A stretch of DNA of 64,000 nucleotides from CAVTWS01 sp963738445 (GTDB lineage: Bacteria; Actinomycetota; Acidimicrobiia; Acidimicrobiales; SHLQ01). The stretch spans positions 372,001-436,000 of the forward strand of contig CAVTWS010000004.1 of assembly GCA_963738445.1 (NCBI GenBank), in the 5' to 3' direction. Both the position numbers and the translations under genes were made by a program. Under the pieces are notes generated by a model, which was not told where the DNA came from, ran no database searches, and worked only from the letters and a program-made list of their open reading frames with translations. Shown here piece by piece: positions 17,068 through 26,800 of this stretch. The stretch's first letter is position 1; the number at the start of each line of letters is the position of its first letter.

Positions 17068-17523
17068 GTGGACCGTACTGCTGAAACCTGGCTTCGCCTG
17101 ACGGCAGACCCGCTCCCCATCGCTGGCCTCTACGAGTGGGCCGTCCGTCCGGATTGTGGGGCCGTCGTCCTGTTCTCTGGGACCGCCCGGGACCACTCGG
17201 AGGGACGCCCCGATGTTTCGGTCCTCGAGTACGAGGCGTACGAGGAGCACGTGACCGATCGGTTCGCGCAGATCGCCGACGAAGCTCGGGTTCGATGGCC
17301 GGACATCCGCTGCATCGGCATCGTCCACAAGACGGGGCCAGTTCCGGTCGGCGACTCGTCGGTCGTGGTCGTGGTGTCGTCCCCTCATCGTGGCGCAGCG
17401 TTCGAGGCCGGCCGGTTCTGCATCGACACCCTCAAAGCCACCGCGCCGATCTGGAAGCGCGAGGTGTGGCGAGATGGCGAGAGTTGGGGCCTCGACGCCT
17501 CCGAGATCAGCGAGGTGCGCTGA
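17068..17523 (+). CDS. moaE: Molybdopterin synthase catalytic subunit MoaE
   Basis: A 151-aa MoaE. It joins with thiocarboxylated MoaD to place two sulfurs on precursor Z in molybdenum cofactor synthesis. Family marks: GAVVLFSGTARDHSEG, LEYEAYEEH, the HKTGPVPVGDSSVVVVV strand and the catalytic lysine pair KATAPIWK (K-x6-K). No other moa gene is in the window. GTG 17068 is preferred over ATG 17059 because the ATG lies in the -10 hexamer. Confidence 0.92.
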   Translation: MDRTAETWLRLTADPLPIAGLYEWAVRPDCGAVVLFSGTARDHSEGRPDVSVLEYEAYEEHVTDRFAQIADEARVRWPDIRCIGIVHKTGPVPVGDSSVVVVVSSPHRGAAFEAGRFCIDTLKATAPIWKREVWRDGESWGLDASEISEVR

Positions 17524-17554
17524 TGCTCGCTCGGTCTATCCGGGGTTCGACACG

Positions 17555-17746
17555 ATGAGCACGAGTCTGGTGTTCCTCCTCGGCGCCGTGGGCTCGAGCG
17601 TCGTCGGTTCACTCGTGCTCTGGGCCCTCAGTGGGCGAGCCCACCGCCGCCCCATTCCGACTCGGACCGCGACGGCGCGTCTCGTGGTCTCCGATCGGAC
17701 CCACGAGCCTCCGTCCCCGATCCGAGTTCTCGCCGATGACGAGTGA
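17555..17746 (+). CDS. Small single-helix membrane protein
   Basis: A 63-aa protein starting STSLVFLLGAVGSSVVGSLVLWAL (one membrane helix) with a short basic and Pro-rich cytoplasmic tail. I do not recognise it. It begins 32 bp after moaE and ends 53 bp before mreB, so it may be carried on a shared transcript. It could be chance, but the hydrophobic start and the fitting codon use favour a real gene. Confidence 0.5.
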   Translation: MSTSLVFLLGAVGSSVVGSLVLWALSGRAHRRPIPTRTATARLVVSDRTHEPPSPIRVLADDE

Positions 17747-17798
17747 CCCCGATCGACCGTACAGGGCCACGTCGGCTCGTCACCACGGGGTTCGTTGA

Positions 17799-18803
17799 AT
17801 GGCCCGCGACCTCGCCATCGACCTCGGAACCGCGAACACGCTCGTCTACGCCCGCGGCGAGGGCATCGTCCTGAACGAACCGTCGGTCATCGCCCTCAAC
17901 AGCAACAACGGCGAGGTGCTGGCGATGGGCCGGGAGGCGTGGCAGATGATCGGTCGCACGCCCGGGTACATCGTCGCGGTACGTCCCCTGCGCAAGGGCG
18001 CCATCACCGACTTCGACGTGACGCAACGGATGATCAGGCTGCTCATGCAACGCGTGGGCGTCAGCCGGTTCAACCGGCCGCGGGTCATCATCTGTGTGCC
18101 ATCGGCGATCACGGCCGTCGAGCGTCGGGCGGTGACCGAGGCGGCACGGCGCGCCGGCGCCGCTGAGGCCCAACTGATCGAGCAGCCCATGGCGGCGGCG
18201 ATCGGTGCCAACCTCCCGATCCACGAACCGGTGGGCAACATGGTTGTCGATGTCGGCGGTGGCACCTCGGAGACGGCCCTGATATCGCTCGGTGGCATCG
18301 TGGCCCTCCAAGCGGTGCGCGTCGGCTCGTTCGACATCGATGCCGCCATCCAGGTCTACGTTCGCCGCGAGTACGGGATCGCCATCGGCGAGCGCACGGC
18401 CGAGGAGATCAAGCTCACGATCGGCTCCGCGGCGCCCACACCGAACGAGGTCCGCGCCGAGGTCCGTGGGCGCGAGCTCATGAGCGGGCTCCCGAAGACC
18501 GTCGTCCTCGACCCCGACGAGATCCGGGTGGCCATCGACGAACCGGTGACGGCGATGGTCGACTCCGTCCTGGCCTGCCTGGCCCAAGCACCCCCTGAGT
18601 TGGCCCAGGACCTCATCATGCAGGGCATCAACATGGTCGGGGGCGGTTCCATGCTGCGTGGTCTCGGTCAGCGCATCAGTTCCGAGGCGCAGGTGCCGGT
18701 TCGGCTGGTGGAGGCCCCCCTGGAGTGCGTGGTCGAAGGTGCCGGCCAGTGCATCGAGTCCTACGAAGCGGTCAAGGCGATGTTCATGGACACACGTCGT
18801 TGA
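17799..18803 (+). CDS. mreB: MreB/Mbl-type rod-shape actin homologue
   Basis: A 334-aa bacterial actin. The nucleotide-binding parts are visible: DLAIDLGTANTLVYARGEG near the N-terminus (phosphate 1), VDVGGGTSETALISLGG (phosphate 2) and INMVGGGSMLRGLGQRI (adenosine). Also typical are PRVIICVPSAITAVERRAV and EQPMAAAIGANLPI. MreB filaments guide side-wall synthesis under the membrane. mreC and mreD are not adjacent, so this may be a solitary paralogue. A hairpin overlaps the stop. Confidence 0.93.
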   Translation: MARDLAIDLGTANTLVYARGEGIVLNEPSVIALNSNNGEVLAMGREAWQMIGRTPGYIVAVRPLRKGAITDFDVTQRMIRLLMQRVGVSRFNRPRVIICVPSAITAVERRAVTEAARRAGAAEAQLIEQPMAAAIGANLPIHEPVGNMVVDVGGGTSETALISLGGIVALQAVRVGSFDIDAAIQVYVRREYGIAIGERTAEEIKLTIGSAAPTPNEVRAEVRGRELMSGLPKTVVLDPDEIRVAIDEPVTAMVDSVLACLAQAPPELAQDLIMQGINMVGGGSMLRGLGQRISSEAQVPVRLVEAPLECVVEGAGQCIESYEAVKAMFMDTRR

Positions 18804-18810
18804 CGTGTGT
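18790..18810. terminator. Hairpin between convergent mreB and HEAT genes
   Basis: A 9-bp perfect stem, ACACACGTC / GACGTGTGT, with a three-base loop, includes the mreB stop codon. The two genes converge with 17 bp between their stops, so this may end transcription in both directions. There is no T tract. Confidence 0.5.
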
Positions 18811-18820
18811 GGTGATGGGG

Positions 18821-19480
18821 TCACACGTCGCTTTGGAGGTCTTCGGCGGCTTGGCGAACCTGACGATCTCGATCGGTCAGCGCACGGGTGAGGGCGGCGT
18901 CGACCACGGGGCTGTCGTAGGGGGCGAGGGCGATGACCGCTCGTCGCCGGACGGCGGGTTTGTCGGTCGTCGCGGAGAGGATGGCGGGGAGGCCGCGCTC
19001 GTCTCCGATGGCTCCGAGCGCGGCGACGGCGGCTTCGCGGCAGAGGGGGTCGCGATGGTTGGCCGCCACCGAGGACAGGGCGTCGATGACGAGGGGATCG
19101 GTATCGGCCCTCTCCCCCAGGGCCCAGGCCGTGGTCTGGGTCACGAGCGGATCGGGATCACCCAGCAGCGCGACGAGTGAGAGGCCTCGTCGTTCGACCG
19201 CGAGCTCGAGGGCGCGAACCCGCACGCCGGCGTCCGGGTCGGCCAGCGCGGCACAGAGAGCGCCATCGTCGGCACCCCCGGCACGATGCAGAGCGCCCAA
19301 GGCGAGCCGGCGCACCACGGCATCGTCGCTCGACAGCAGGCGGCGGGCCGTGGCGGTGTCCCCGCGGTGGCCCGCCAGCGCGGCGCGCCGACGCGCGTCG
19401 TGGCCGACGGAGTCGTTCTCGCCACTGACCTCACCGGCATCCTCGCCGGCCGGGCCGCCATCGATCGGCCTAGGATTCAT
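18821..19480 (-). CDS. HEAT-repeat protein
   Basis: A 219-aa protein. After a polar N-terminus of about 25 residues it is made of HEAT-like helical pairs of about 30 residues (DDAVVRRLALGALHRAG, DAGVRVRALELAVERRG, DPLVTQTTAWALGERAD, DPLCREAAVAALGAIGD, KPAVRRRAVIALAPYD, DRQVRQAAEDL). Such solenoids act as protein-binding scaffolds; no partner is visible. It converges with mreB. Confidence 0.8.
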   Translation of the reverse strand: MNPRPIDGGPAGEDAGEVSGENDSVGHDARRRAALAGHRGDTATARRLLSSDDAVVRRLALGALHRAGGADDGALCAALADPDAGVRVRALELAVERRGLSLVALLGDPDPLVTQTTAWALGERADTDPLVIDALSSVAANHRDPLCREAAVAALGAIGDERGLPAILSATTDKPAVRRRAVIALAPYDSPVVDAALTRALTDRDRQVRQAAEDLQSDV

Positions 19481-19555
19481 TTGGCGTCCCCGCGCTGCTC
19501 AAGTCGTTCCCCCGGCCGCCGATGGGTTCGGGAACGGTGCAGGTAGGAGAACGAC

Positions 19556-20326
19556 GTGTCATACATGGTCATCATCACGGATGGTGGAACGGAACCCCGG
19601 TATCGGCGGTTCGAAGATCTCGGAGAGGCCGCAGCGTACGTCGAGATGCTTCGCAACGAGCACGATGTCGCCGACGCCGAGCTCTTCCGGCTCGACCGTC
19701 TGCACTACGAGGTGAAGCCGTACTACCGGGTCCTCGTCGAGGAACCGGCGCCGCTCGCTCTCCAGGCGGCATCTACCCCGGACGACCGGCCTCAGGCGCC
19801 GCAGACCGCTGCGCCTCGACCTCCTGCGGAGGGCCCGGCCGAGGTTCGGACAGCGCATCCCGAACCGGCTGTCGAAACCAACGCGGGAGCTCAACGTCCC
19901 TCCACGTCATGGGAGGAGCCGGCCGCGCCGGCTCCCCGTTACGACGCGCCCTCCGCACCGCCTGCTGGCGCCACCGAATCCTCTGCACACGCGGACGACG
20001 CCTACGGCGACCCACCGTCAGGGTCGGTGTGGGAGAGCCCAACGGCACCGTCCGGTTCCTCGTTCGCCATGGGCCCCGCCGAGGACGAGCCGGTGCTCCA
20101 CGAGCCCATCTCGGCCGCGTTCCCCGAGACTCCGACCGACGCCGAGGTGAGTGACGCGATCGGCGACGAGGATGCCTCGTTCTACGGACAGCGCGAGTCG
20201 TCGGATCCGGAGGCCACGTCCTACGAGACCCCGCGGCACGAACCGAGTGGCAACGCTCCCGGGGCGTGGGGCGAGGACCAGGCGGGCACGCAGTCATCCG
20301 GCCGCCGCGGACTGTTCGGGCGCTGA
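19556..20326 (+). CDS. Unknown protein with basic N-domain and long acidic disordered tail
   Basis: A 256-aa protein. Residues 1-62 look folded (SYMVIITDGGTEPRYRRFEDL, then a helix and YEVKPYYRVLVE). The remainder is Pro/Ala/Glu-rich and low in complexity, ending in SSGRRGLFGR. GTG 19556 has an AGGAGA site seven bases upstream; ATG 19565 is the alternative. I do not recognise a family and suggest no function. Confidence 0.6.
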   Translation: MSYMVIITDGGTEPRYRRFEDLGEAAAYVEMLRNEHDVADAELFRLDRLHYEVKPYYRVLVEEPAPLALQAASTPDDRPQAPQTAAPRPPAEGPAEVRTAHPEPAVETNAGAQRPSTSWEEPAAPAPRYDAPSAPPAGATESSAHADDAYGDPPSGSVWESPTAPSGSSFAMGPAEDEPVLHEPISAAFPETPTDAEVSDAIGDEDASFYGQRESSDPEATSYETPRHEPSGNAPGAWGEDQAGTQSSGRRGLFGR

Positions 20327-20354
20327 ACCACTGCCGCACCCCAGACCGTGACGT

Positions 20355-20753
20355 TCAGCTCGACACCACCTGCTCGAGCAAGAAGCCGCCGCCCAGGAGG
20401 ATGAGTCCGATCGACGCGGCGAGGGCCAGGCCCAGCAGGGCGACCAGAAGGCCGAGCCCGATTCCCGACCGGAGGCGCCGCCACCACGGGATCCGCAGGG
20501 CCGCCGGTTTGCGCCGAGGCCGTCGGCCCGACGGCGGGTCGGTAGTGTCCCCCCGGCCCGAGGAGCCATGGGTCGAAGGGGTCGCGGCCAGCAGCGGTGC
20601 CGGCCTGGTCGCCAACGACCGTCCCGGACTCGGATTGCTCACACCAGCGCGCACCGACGTGAGCCCGATCATGGCAGGCTGACCGAGGGGCGGCCCCGGG
20701 CGCCGGGCGATCACGAGCCCCAGGAAGACGAAGAAGATGGACCAGGTCGACAC
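20355..20753 (-). CDS. Small protein with two membrane segments
   Basis: A 132-aa protein from GTG 20753. Residues 2-17 (STWSIFFVFLGLVIA) and 94-125 (IGLGLLVALLGLALAASIGLILLGG) are hydrophobic, with a hydrophilic Pro/Arg-rich stretch between them. The frame stays open much further upstream, but that part is antisense to the PDZ-protease gene and has no hydrophobic or family features. A TAGGCT on the minus strand ten bases before GTG 20753 supports this start. The family is not recognised. Confidence 0.5.
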   Translation of the reverse strand: MSTWSIFFVFLGLVIARRPGPPLGQPAMIGLTSVRAGVSNPSPGRSLATRPAPLLAATPSTHGSSGRGDTTDPPSGRRPRRKPAALRIPWWRRLRSGIGLGLLVALLGLALAASIGLILLGGGFLLEQVVSS

Positions 20754-20763
20754 GACGATCCCC

Positions 20764-20769
20764 AGCCTA
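20764..20769 (-). promoter_or_regulatory. -10 TAGGCT before the minus-strand gene at 20753
   Basis: On the minus strand TAGGCT stands 10 nt from GTG 20753, slightly further than the 6-8 nt seen at the other genes. Confidence 0.4.
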
Positions 20770-20817
20770 CCCGGGCCTCCCCGGCCCGATGCCGGACCGT
20801 CGACCTCGGACGAATCG

Positions 20818-21909
20818 ATGGCGGGTGGCGAGTCCCCGCCTCCCCGACGGTGGCCTGACGGGTCGACCCGCCCGCGTCGGTGGCCGATGATCGCTGGGGC
20901 CGTGGCCTCGGTGCTGGCCCTGGCGGCGGGAGTCGCCGGCTCAGTGGTGTCGACCGGCACGGTGGGCATACGTCCCGGGACGCTGAACTCGACCGAGCCG
21001 TTCATCGCGGTCGACGGGATCGAGTTCTTCCCGAGCGACGGCGAGGTGCTCTACACCACCGTCAACGTCGACCGGTTGAGCGTGTTCGAGTGGTTGTGGG
21101 CCCGGTACGTCGAGGACGACACCGACATCGTCGATCAGGACCTCGTGTTCCAAGGTCGCAGCCGCGACGAGAAGCGCGAGGACGACCTCCAGTTGATGCA
21201 GGTGTCGAAGTCTGTCGCCACCCTCGTGGCCCTCACCGTGCTGGGCTATGACGTCTTCGATGACAACGGCGCCGCCATCGTCGAGGTCGCCGAGGACACG
21301 CCCGCGTCAGGTCTGCTCGTGCGCGGCGATGTCGTCGAGGTTGCTGATGGCCAACCGATCGCCAACGCCCAGGAGCTGGTCGACGCCCTGACCGTCGCCA
21401 CCTCCGGGGATTCGATGACCCTCACGGTCGAACGCGAGGGCGCTCCGGTCGACGTGGTGATCGTGCTCGGGGAACACCCGGAGCGCGAAGGCGGCTTCTT
21501 GGGAGTCAGTGTCGAGACCCGGATCATCGAGGCGCCGCTGCCGTTCGACGTGCAGATCGACTCGGGCAACGTCGGCGGTCCGAGCGCCGGGCTCGCCTTC
21601 ACCCTCGCCTTGCTCGACGGTTTGACCGAGGGCGAGCTGACCGGCGGGGCCCGGGTGGCCGCCACGGGCACCATCGATCTCGGTGGGTGCGTCGGTCCCA
21701 TCGGCGGGCTACCGCAGAAGGTCGTGGCGGCGCGCTCGAACGGGGCCACGCTGTTCCTCGTGCCCGAGTCGCAGCTGGGGGAGATCGAAGGCGTCCACGG
21801 GATCGAGGTGGTTGGCGTCAGTTCGCTCGACGAGGCGTTGACGGCCCTGGCCGAGCACGGTGGCGACACCAGCGTCATCCCTGAGTTCACCCCCCAATGC
21901 GGCTCCTGA
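20818..21909 (+). CDS. PDZ-Lon (S16) membrane-anchored protease, YlbL-like
   Basis: A 363-aa protein: a short inside segment, one membrane helix (MIAGAVASVLALAAGVAGSVV), a domain with VDGIEFFPSDGEVLYTTV, a PDZ domain (GLLVRGDVVEVADGQPIANA) and a C-terminal Lon-type serine-lysine protease domain. The catalytic serine is in NVGGPSAGLAF and the lysine in GGLPQKVVAA. The family cleaves substrates outside the membrane. ATG 20818 is one of several candidate starts (20737, 20818, 20887); 20737 would overlap the minus-strand gene and its promoter. The next gene's -10 lies 67 bp after the stop. Confidence 0.88.
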   Translation: MAGGESPPPRRWPDGSTRPRRWPMIAGAVASVLALAAGVAGSVVSTGTVGIRPGTLNSTEPFIAVDGIEFFPSDGEVLYTTVNVDRLSVFEWLWARYVEDDTDIVDQDLVFQGRSRDEKREDDLQLMQVSKSVATLVALTVLGYDVFDDNGAAIVEVAEDTPASGLLVRGDVVEVADGQPIANAQELVDALTVATSGDSMTLTVEREGAPVDVVIVLGEHPEREGGFLGVSVETRIIEAPLPFDVQIDSGNVGGPSAGLAFTLALLDGLTEGELTGGARVAATGTIDLGGCVGPIGGLPQKVVAARSNGATLFLVPESQLGEIEGVHGIEVVGVSSLDEALTALAEHGGDTSVIPEFTPQCGS

Positions 21910-21975
21910 GCCGGAGCGACTCGCCACGGGCCGGGCGCGTACCGGCAGATCCCGGACGCCCCGTGCGGTTGGGCG

Positions 21976-21981
21976 TACCAT
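21976..21981 (+). promoter_or_regulatory. -10 TACCAT for a leaderless start at 21989
   Basis: TACCAT is followed by 7 nt and GTG 21989. Confidence 0.6.
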
Positions 21982-21988
21982 CGTCGGC

Positions 21989-23833
21989 GTGACCGTCTCC
22001 TGGCCGCCTGGCGCTTCGTCCTCCGACGAAGCCGATCCCGAGGCGGTCGCCGCCGCCGAGTTCGCCCTGACCCGTCGCGGGTACGACCGGGACGAGGTGC
22101 GCCGGCATCTGCACGCAGCGGCGTCGCACATCCGAGTGCTCCAGGATCGGGTGGTGTTCTTGCAGTCCGATCTGGAGGAGGCGCGCCGCCGTGCGGTCTC
22201 GATGGCCGATCTCGACGACGACGAGCTGGCGCATCTCGTCGGTGAGGAGACCACGAGGGTCATCGTGGCCGGCCGTCAGGCGGCTGCGGACCGGGTCCAG
22301 CGGGCCGAGGCCCAGTCGGCGGCGGTCGTGGAAGCGGCGCGGGCCGATGGCGCACGCCGTCGCGCCCAGGCCGACGAAGTGGTTTCCCAGCGCCTGGCCG
22401 AGGCGGATGCGGCGATCGCCGCGCGCCAAGCCGAGGGCGAGGCTCGACTGGCCGAGATCGACCAGATCATCGAGGCCGAAGTCGAGCGCGGCCGCGAGGA
22501 AGCGAGTCGGCTCGTCCACGAAGCTCGCTTGGTGCGGCACCGCATCCTCGAGGACCTCTCGCAGCGTCGCCACGCCATGCGGACGCAGATCGAGCAACTC
22601 CGGGCCGGCCGGGAACGGCTCCTCGGCGCGTACGACCACGTGCGTCGAACTCTCGAGGAGTCGACCCAGGAGCTGCAATACTCGCTCCAAGACGCCCGGG
22701 TCGCCGCCGAGGAGGCGGGTCGCCGGATCCCCGACGAACCCTTGTCGGTCGACGATCTCGAGGAAGAGATCGTCGCCGCCCGCCTCGTCGGTCACCCGAT
22801 GGTCGACCTGAGCTCACCTGGCCCCTCGACCGCCGAGGTCGAAGTCGTGCTGGTCGTGACCGAGGAAGTGCAGGTCGACATACTCGATGAGGTCGACGCC
22901 GCTCCGGCGGCGGGGGCCGGGCTGGAGCTGGTCGTCGAGCCCGGTTTGGCGGTCGAGGCGGAGGCTGAGCCCGAGTTGGCGGCCGAGGCGGAGGCTGAGC
23001 CCGAGTTGGCGGTCGAGGCCGAGCTGGTGGAGGAACCGGAGGCCGAGCCCCAGTTGGTGGTCGAGGCGGAGCTGGTGGAGGAGCCCGAAGCCGAGGCCGA
23101 GCCAGACCTGGTGGTCGATGCCGAGCTGGTAGTCGAACCGGAGGCCGAGACCGCGTCGGAGGCCGAGCCCGAGCCCGACGTGGTGATCGAGCCCACGCCC
23201 GACGTTGAGCCGCATAGTCCGGCCGATGTCGACGATCTCTTCTCGACGATGCGGAAGCGCCGCCTGGAGCGCCTGGCCTCGGCGGAGGCCGTCCTCGACG
23301 ACGTTCCGCCGGTCGACGCGGCGGAGTCGGCCGCCCACCAGGACGACCATGCCGCACGGGACGATGCGCCGGTTGCGCTGCGGTCGGTACCGCTGCCCGA
23401 CGAGGAGCCGGCGCAGGAGCCGGAGCTTTCGCCGCCGGCGGCCGGACACGACGCCGAGGTGGCGAGCCCCACCGGGCCGGCCCTCGCCGACGAGTTGGTG
23501 CGCGCCGTGAAACGAGCGCTGAACGAGGAGCAGAACGACGTCCTGGACCTGGTGCGGCGCCGCAACGGCGAGGTGCCGGTCGACGAACTCCTGGGGAGCG
23601 CCGAGGAGCACGAGGGCCGGGTGGCGAGCAGCATGGCTGATCTCGTGACCACCGAGCAGGCCGACCAGATCGCCGCCGGGGTGGTCGGCGTGGTGCGCCG
23701 CCGCGTGTCGGCGTGCCTGGCCGAGGAGGCCGGCGATGTCGATCGGATCCTCGTCCGAATCCGATCGATCTATCGCGACGTGCGCAGCCACCAGGTACGA
23801 GAGGTGGTCGGCGCCTCCGGCGCGGCGGCCTGA
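21989..23833 (+). CDS. DivIVA-like coiled-coil protein with acidic repeats
   Basis: A 614-aa protein in three parts. Residues about 15-60 resemble the DivIVA membrane-binding N-domain (FALTRRGYDRDEVRRHLHAA), followed by a long Ala/Arg/Glu coiled coil to about 265. Next comes a strongly acidic, Val/Glu-rich repeat region, and finally a C-terminal helical region with RLERLASAEAVLDD and ALNEEQNDVLDLVRRRNGEV. DivIVA proteins gather at curved membrane (poles, septa) and recruit growth machinery. The long acidic insert is unusual for the family. The start GTG is set by the promoter spacing. Confidence 0.7.
   Translation: MTVSWPPGASSSDEADPEAVAAAEFALTRRGYDRDEVRRHLHAAASHIRVLQDRVVFLQSDLEEARRRAVSMADLDDDELAHLVGEETTRVIVAGRQAAADRVQRAEAQSAAVVEAARADGARRRAQADEVVSQRLAEADAAIAARQAEGEARLAEIDQIIEAEVERGREEASRLVHEARLVRHRILEDLSQRRHAMRTQIEQLRAGRERLLGAYDHVRRTLEESTQELQYSLQDARVAAEEAGRRIPDEPLSVDDLEEEIVAARLVGHPMVDLSSPGPSTAEVEVVLVVTEEVQVDILDEVDAAPAAGAGLELVVEPGLAVEAEAEPELAAEAEAEPELAVEAELVEEPEAEPQLVVEAELVEEPEAEAEPDLVVDAELVVEPEAETASEAEPEPDVVIEPTPDVEPHSPADVDDLFSTMRKRRLERLASAEAVLDDVPPVDAAESAAHQDDHAARDDAPVALRSVPLPDEEPAQEPELSPPAAGHDAEVASPTGPALADELVRAVKRALNEEQNDVLDLVRRRNGEVPVDELLGSAEEHEGRVASSMADLVTTEQADQIAAGVVGVVRRRVSACLAEEAGDVDRILVRIRSIYRDVRSHQVREVVGASGAAA
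22930..23205. repeat. Degenerate acidic coding repeat
   Basis: Degenerate units encoding variants of EAEAEPELAVEAELVEEP recur about eight times within the DivIVA-like gene. The DNA units are similar but not identical (for example gaggcggaggctgagcccga at two places), which suggests past slippage or unequal exchange while the frame was kept. Confidence 0.6.
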
Positions 23834-23847
23834 TCGCAGCGGACCGG

Positions 23848-23853
23848 TAGGCT
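23848..23853 (+). promoter_or_regulatory. -10 TAGGCT for a leaderless start at 23862
   Basis: TAGGCT is followed by 8 nt and ATG 23862. Confidence 0.6.
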
Positions 23854-23861
23854 CTCGCCCG

Positions 23862-26800
23862 ATGCGTCCCGCCCGAGAAATGCCCCGGCCGCGACGGCGT
23901 ACCTTCCGGGGCGGCCGGGTGGCGCTCGCCGTCGGCCTGGTCATGATGATCGTGTTGATCCTGTCCCTACGTGGGGTGGCGCGGATCTACACGGACTACC
24001 TCTGGTTCGACAGCCTGGGCCGGGGCGACGTGTGGACCGGCGTCGTCGGGGTGCGCATCGGGCTGGCGGTCGCGTTCTCGGTCGTGTTCGCGCTCTTGCT
24101 CTGGGTGAACCTCGTCGTCGCCGACCGGTTGGGTCCCGATCCGTTGGCCCGCACCCCGGGGCCTGAGGACGAGTTGCTGGCGCACTACCACCGGGTCGTC
24201 GGTCCGCGGATCGCGCTGGTGCGCGCCGGCATCGCCGCGTTCCTCGGTTTGATCGTCGGCGTGCCGGCGGCCAACCACTGGAACGAGTGGATTCTGTTCC
24301 GCCACGCCGAGTCGTTCGGGATCGACGATCCGTTGTTCCACCGCGACATCGGCTTCTACGTGTTCCGGCTGCCGTTCCTGAGCTTCATGCTCGACTGGTT
24401 CTTCGGTGCGGTGATGTTCGTCCTCGTCTTGACGGCCATCGCCCACTACCTCAACGGAGGCATTCGGCTGCAGACTCCGGGGGAACGCGCCGACCCCGCT
24501 GGTCAAGGTGCACGTGTCGGTGCTGCTGGCCGTGCTCGCACTGCTGAAGGGCCTGGATTACTGGTTCCAGCGTTTCGAGCTCACGACCTCCACCCGGGGT
24601 TTCGTCAACGGTGCCGGGTACACCGATGTCGAGGCTCGCCTGCCGGCCATCAACCTGCTCCTGGCCATCTCGCTGTTCTCGGCGCTGCTGCTCCTGTGGA
24701 ACATACGGCGCCGCGGCTGGGCCTTGCCGGCGGTGGCGGTGGGGTTGTGGGCGTTCGTCGCCATCCTGGTCGGCGCCATCTACCCGGCGTTCGTGCAGTG
24801 GCGCACGGTGAGTCCGGCCGAATCCCAACGCGAGGCGTTGTACATCGATCGCAACATCGAAGCGACCGCGTGGCGTTCGGGCTCGACAGCATCACCACCG
24901 AACGCGTCACCTACGACGAGGACATCGATGCGGCCGAGCTGCGGGCGTCGGGGACCGTGCTGCGCAACGTCCGCCTGCTCGATCCGCTGATCACCGGGGA
25001 GGCGTTCGAGCGGCTGCAGCGAGGCCGCAACGTCTACCGGTTCCTCGGCAACGTCGGGTCCGATCAGCTCGATGTCGACCGGTACATGATCAACGGCGAG
25101 GTGAGCTCGGTCGTGGTCGGCGTGCGAGGGCTCGACGTCGACAATGCCGATGGGTGGGAGAACAAACACGTCGGCTTCACGCACGGCTACGGCATCGCGG
25201 TCGCCCAGGCCCAGGGCACTACGGCGAGCGGAGCGCCGAGTTTCATCGCCGGTGGTTTGCCCCAACTCCAATCGAGTGATCTCCCCGAGGCCCTCGAATT
25301 TCCTCAGATCTACGTCGGTGAGGATCTCGAGGGGTATGCGATCGTTGGCGCCGATCGCGATGAGGTCGACTTCACCAGCGATGATCAGCAGACCTCGTTG
25401 AGCCGTTACCGGGGCGCCGATGGTGTGGCCCTCGATTCCTTCCTCCGCCGGGCGTCGTTCGCGCTCCGGTTCGGGCAATTCGAGCCGCTGCTGTCCAGCT
25501 TCTTGACCGACGAGTCCCGTGTCATCTACAACCGTGACGTCAGCGATCGGCTGGAGACTCTGGCCCCGTTCTTCCAGTGGGGCGACCCCTATCCGGTCGT
25601 CCACGATGGCCGGGTCGTCTACATCGCGGATGGCTACACGACGACCGATGACTACCCGTACGCCCAGCAGGCCTCGGCCTCCGTGCGGCGGGGCAGCTCC
25701 CTCGTCGGCCCGTTCAACTACGTCCGCAACTCGGTGAAGGCCGTGGTGGATGCGTACGACGGCACCGTGACCTTGTACCGAACGCCGTCACCGGACCCGA
25801 TCGCCGATGCCTACCAGCGGGCATTCCCCGACCTCTTCGAGCCGTACTCGGAGCTGCCGGCGGATCTCGTCGCCCACCTCAAGTACCCCGATGCGCTCTT
25901 CCGGGTGCAGACGGCCGTGTGGTCTCGTTATCACGTCACTGAGTCCGACCGTTTCCACAGTGGTGACAACGCCTGGTCGCTGGCCCAGGATCCGGGCCGG
26001 GAGGGTGACGGCGGCAATGGGAGCTCCGGTGCGGCCACTGCGGCGGGCGTCGTGCCGGCCTCGAGCTCCCAGGATCCCATGGATCCGGTCCACGGCGTCT
26101 ACCAGCTCCCGGGCCGCGACGACGCCGAGTTCGCCGCTCTGCGCGCCTTCGTCGCGTCGGCGTCGGCCACGGCCAGCGAAGGATCGCTCGACGAGCTCAC
26201 CGCGTTCATGGTGGGCCGGAGCGAGGGCGCCAACTACGGCACCCTGGTCGAGTACGAGATGTTGGCCGGCCAGCAGTTCGACATCCCCAGCCCGACCCTG
26301 GCGGACCAGCGCATCCGCAACGAACAAGATGTCGGCCGGTTCCAGACCGAGCTCGGTCAGCGGGGCTCAGAAATCCGCTTCGGCGAGATGCAGCTGGTAC
26401 CAATCGGGAACTCGATCCTCTACGTCCGTCCCCTCTTCGTCCGCGCGGAGGGCGAAAACGCCGTGCCCGAGCTCGAAGCGGTGATCGTGGCCCTCGGTGC
26501 CGATGTCGTCATGGCCGACGACCTCGAGTCCGGTCTCGAAGAGCTCGTCAACGCGTCACTGGACGACGTCTTCTCCCGCGAGCTGACCGACATCGGTTCG
26601 GGCGCCACCGACAGCGGGGATTCGGGCGACGGCGCGACGGGCGACGAACCCGAAACCGACGAGGTCGTCGACGTCGAAACCCTGCTGGCCGAGGTGCTGC
26701 GATTGCAGGCCGAAGCCGACGAGGCGCTGCAGCTGGGCGGCGTTGCCGGTCTGGCCGAGTTCGCCGATCTCCAGGAGGAGATCCGTGGCTTGCTCGAACA

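Noticed and set aside
22467..23357. Arg/Pro-rich minus-strand ORF
   Set aside because: It is the complement of the acidic repeat in the DivIVA-like gene, and its composition follows from that.
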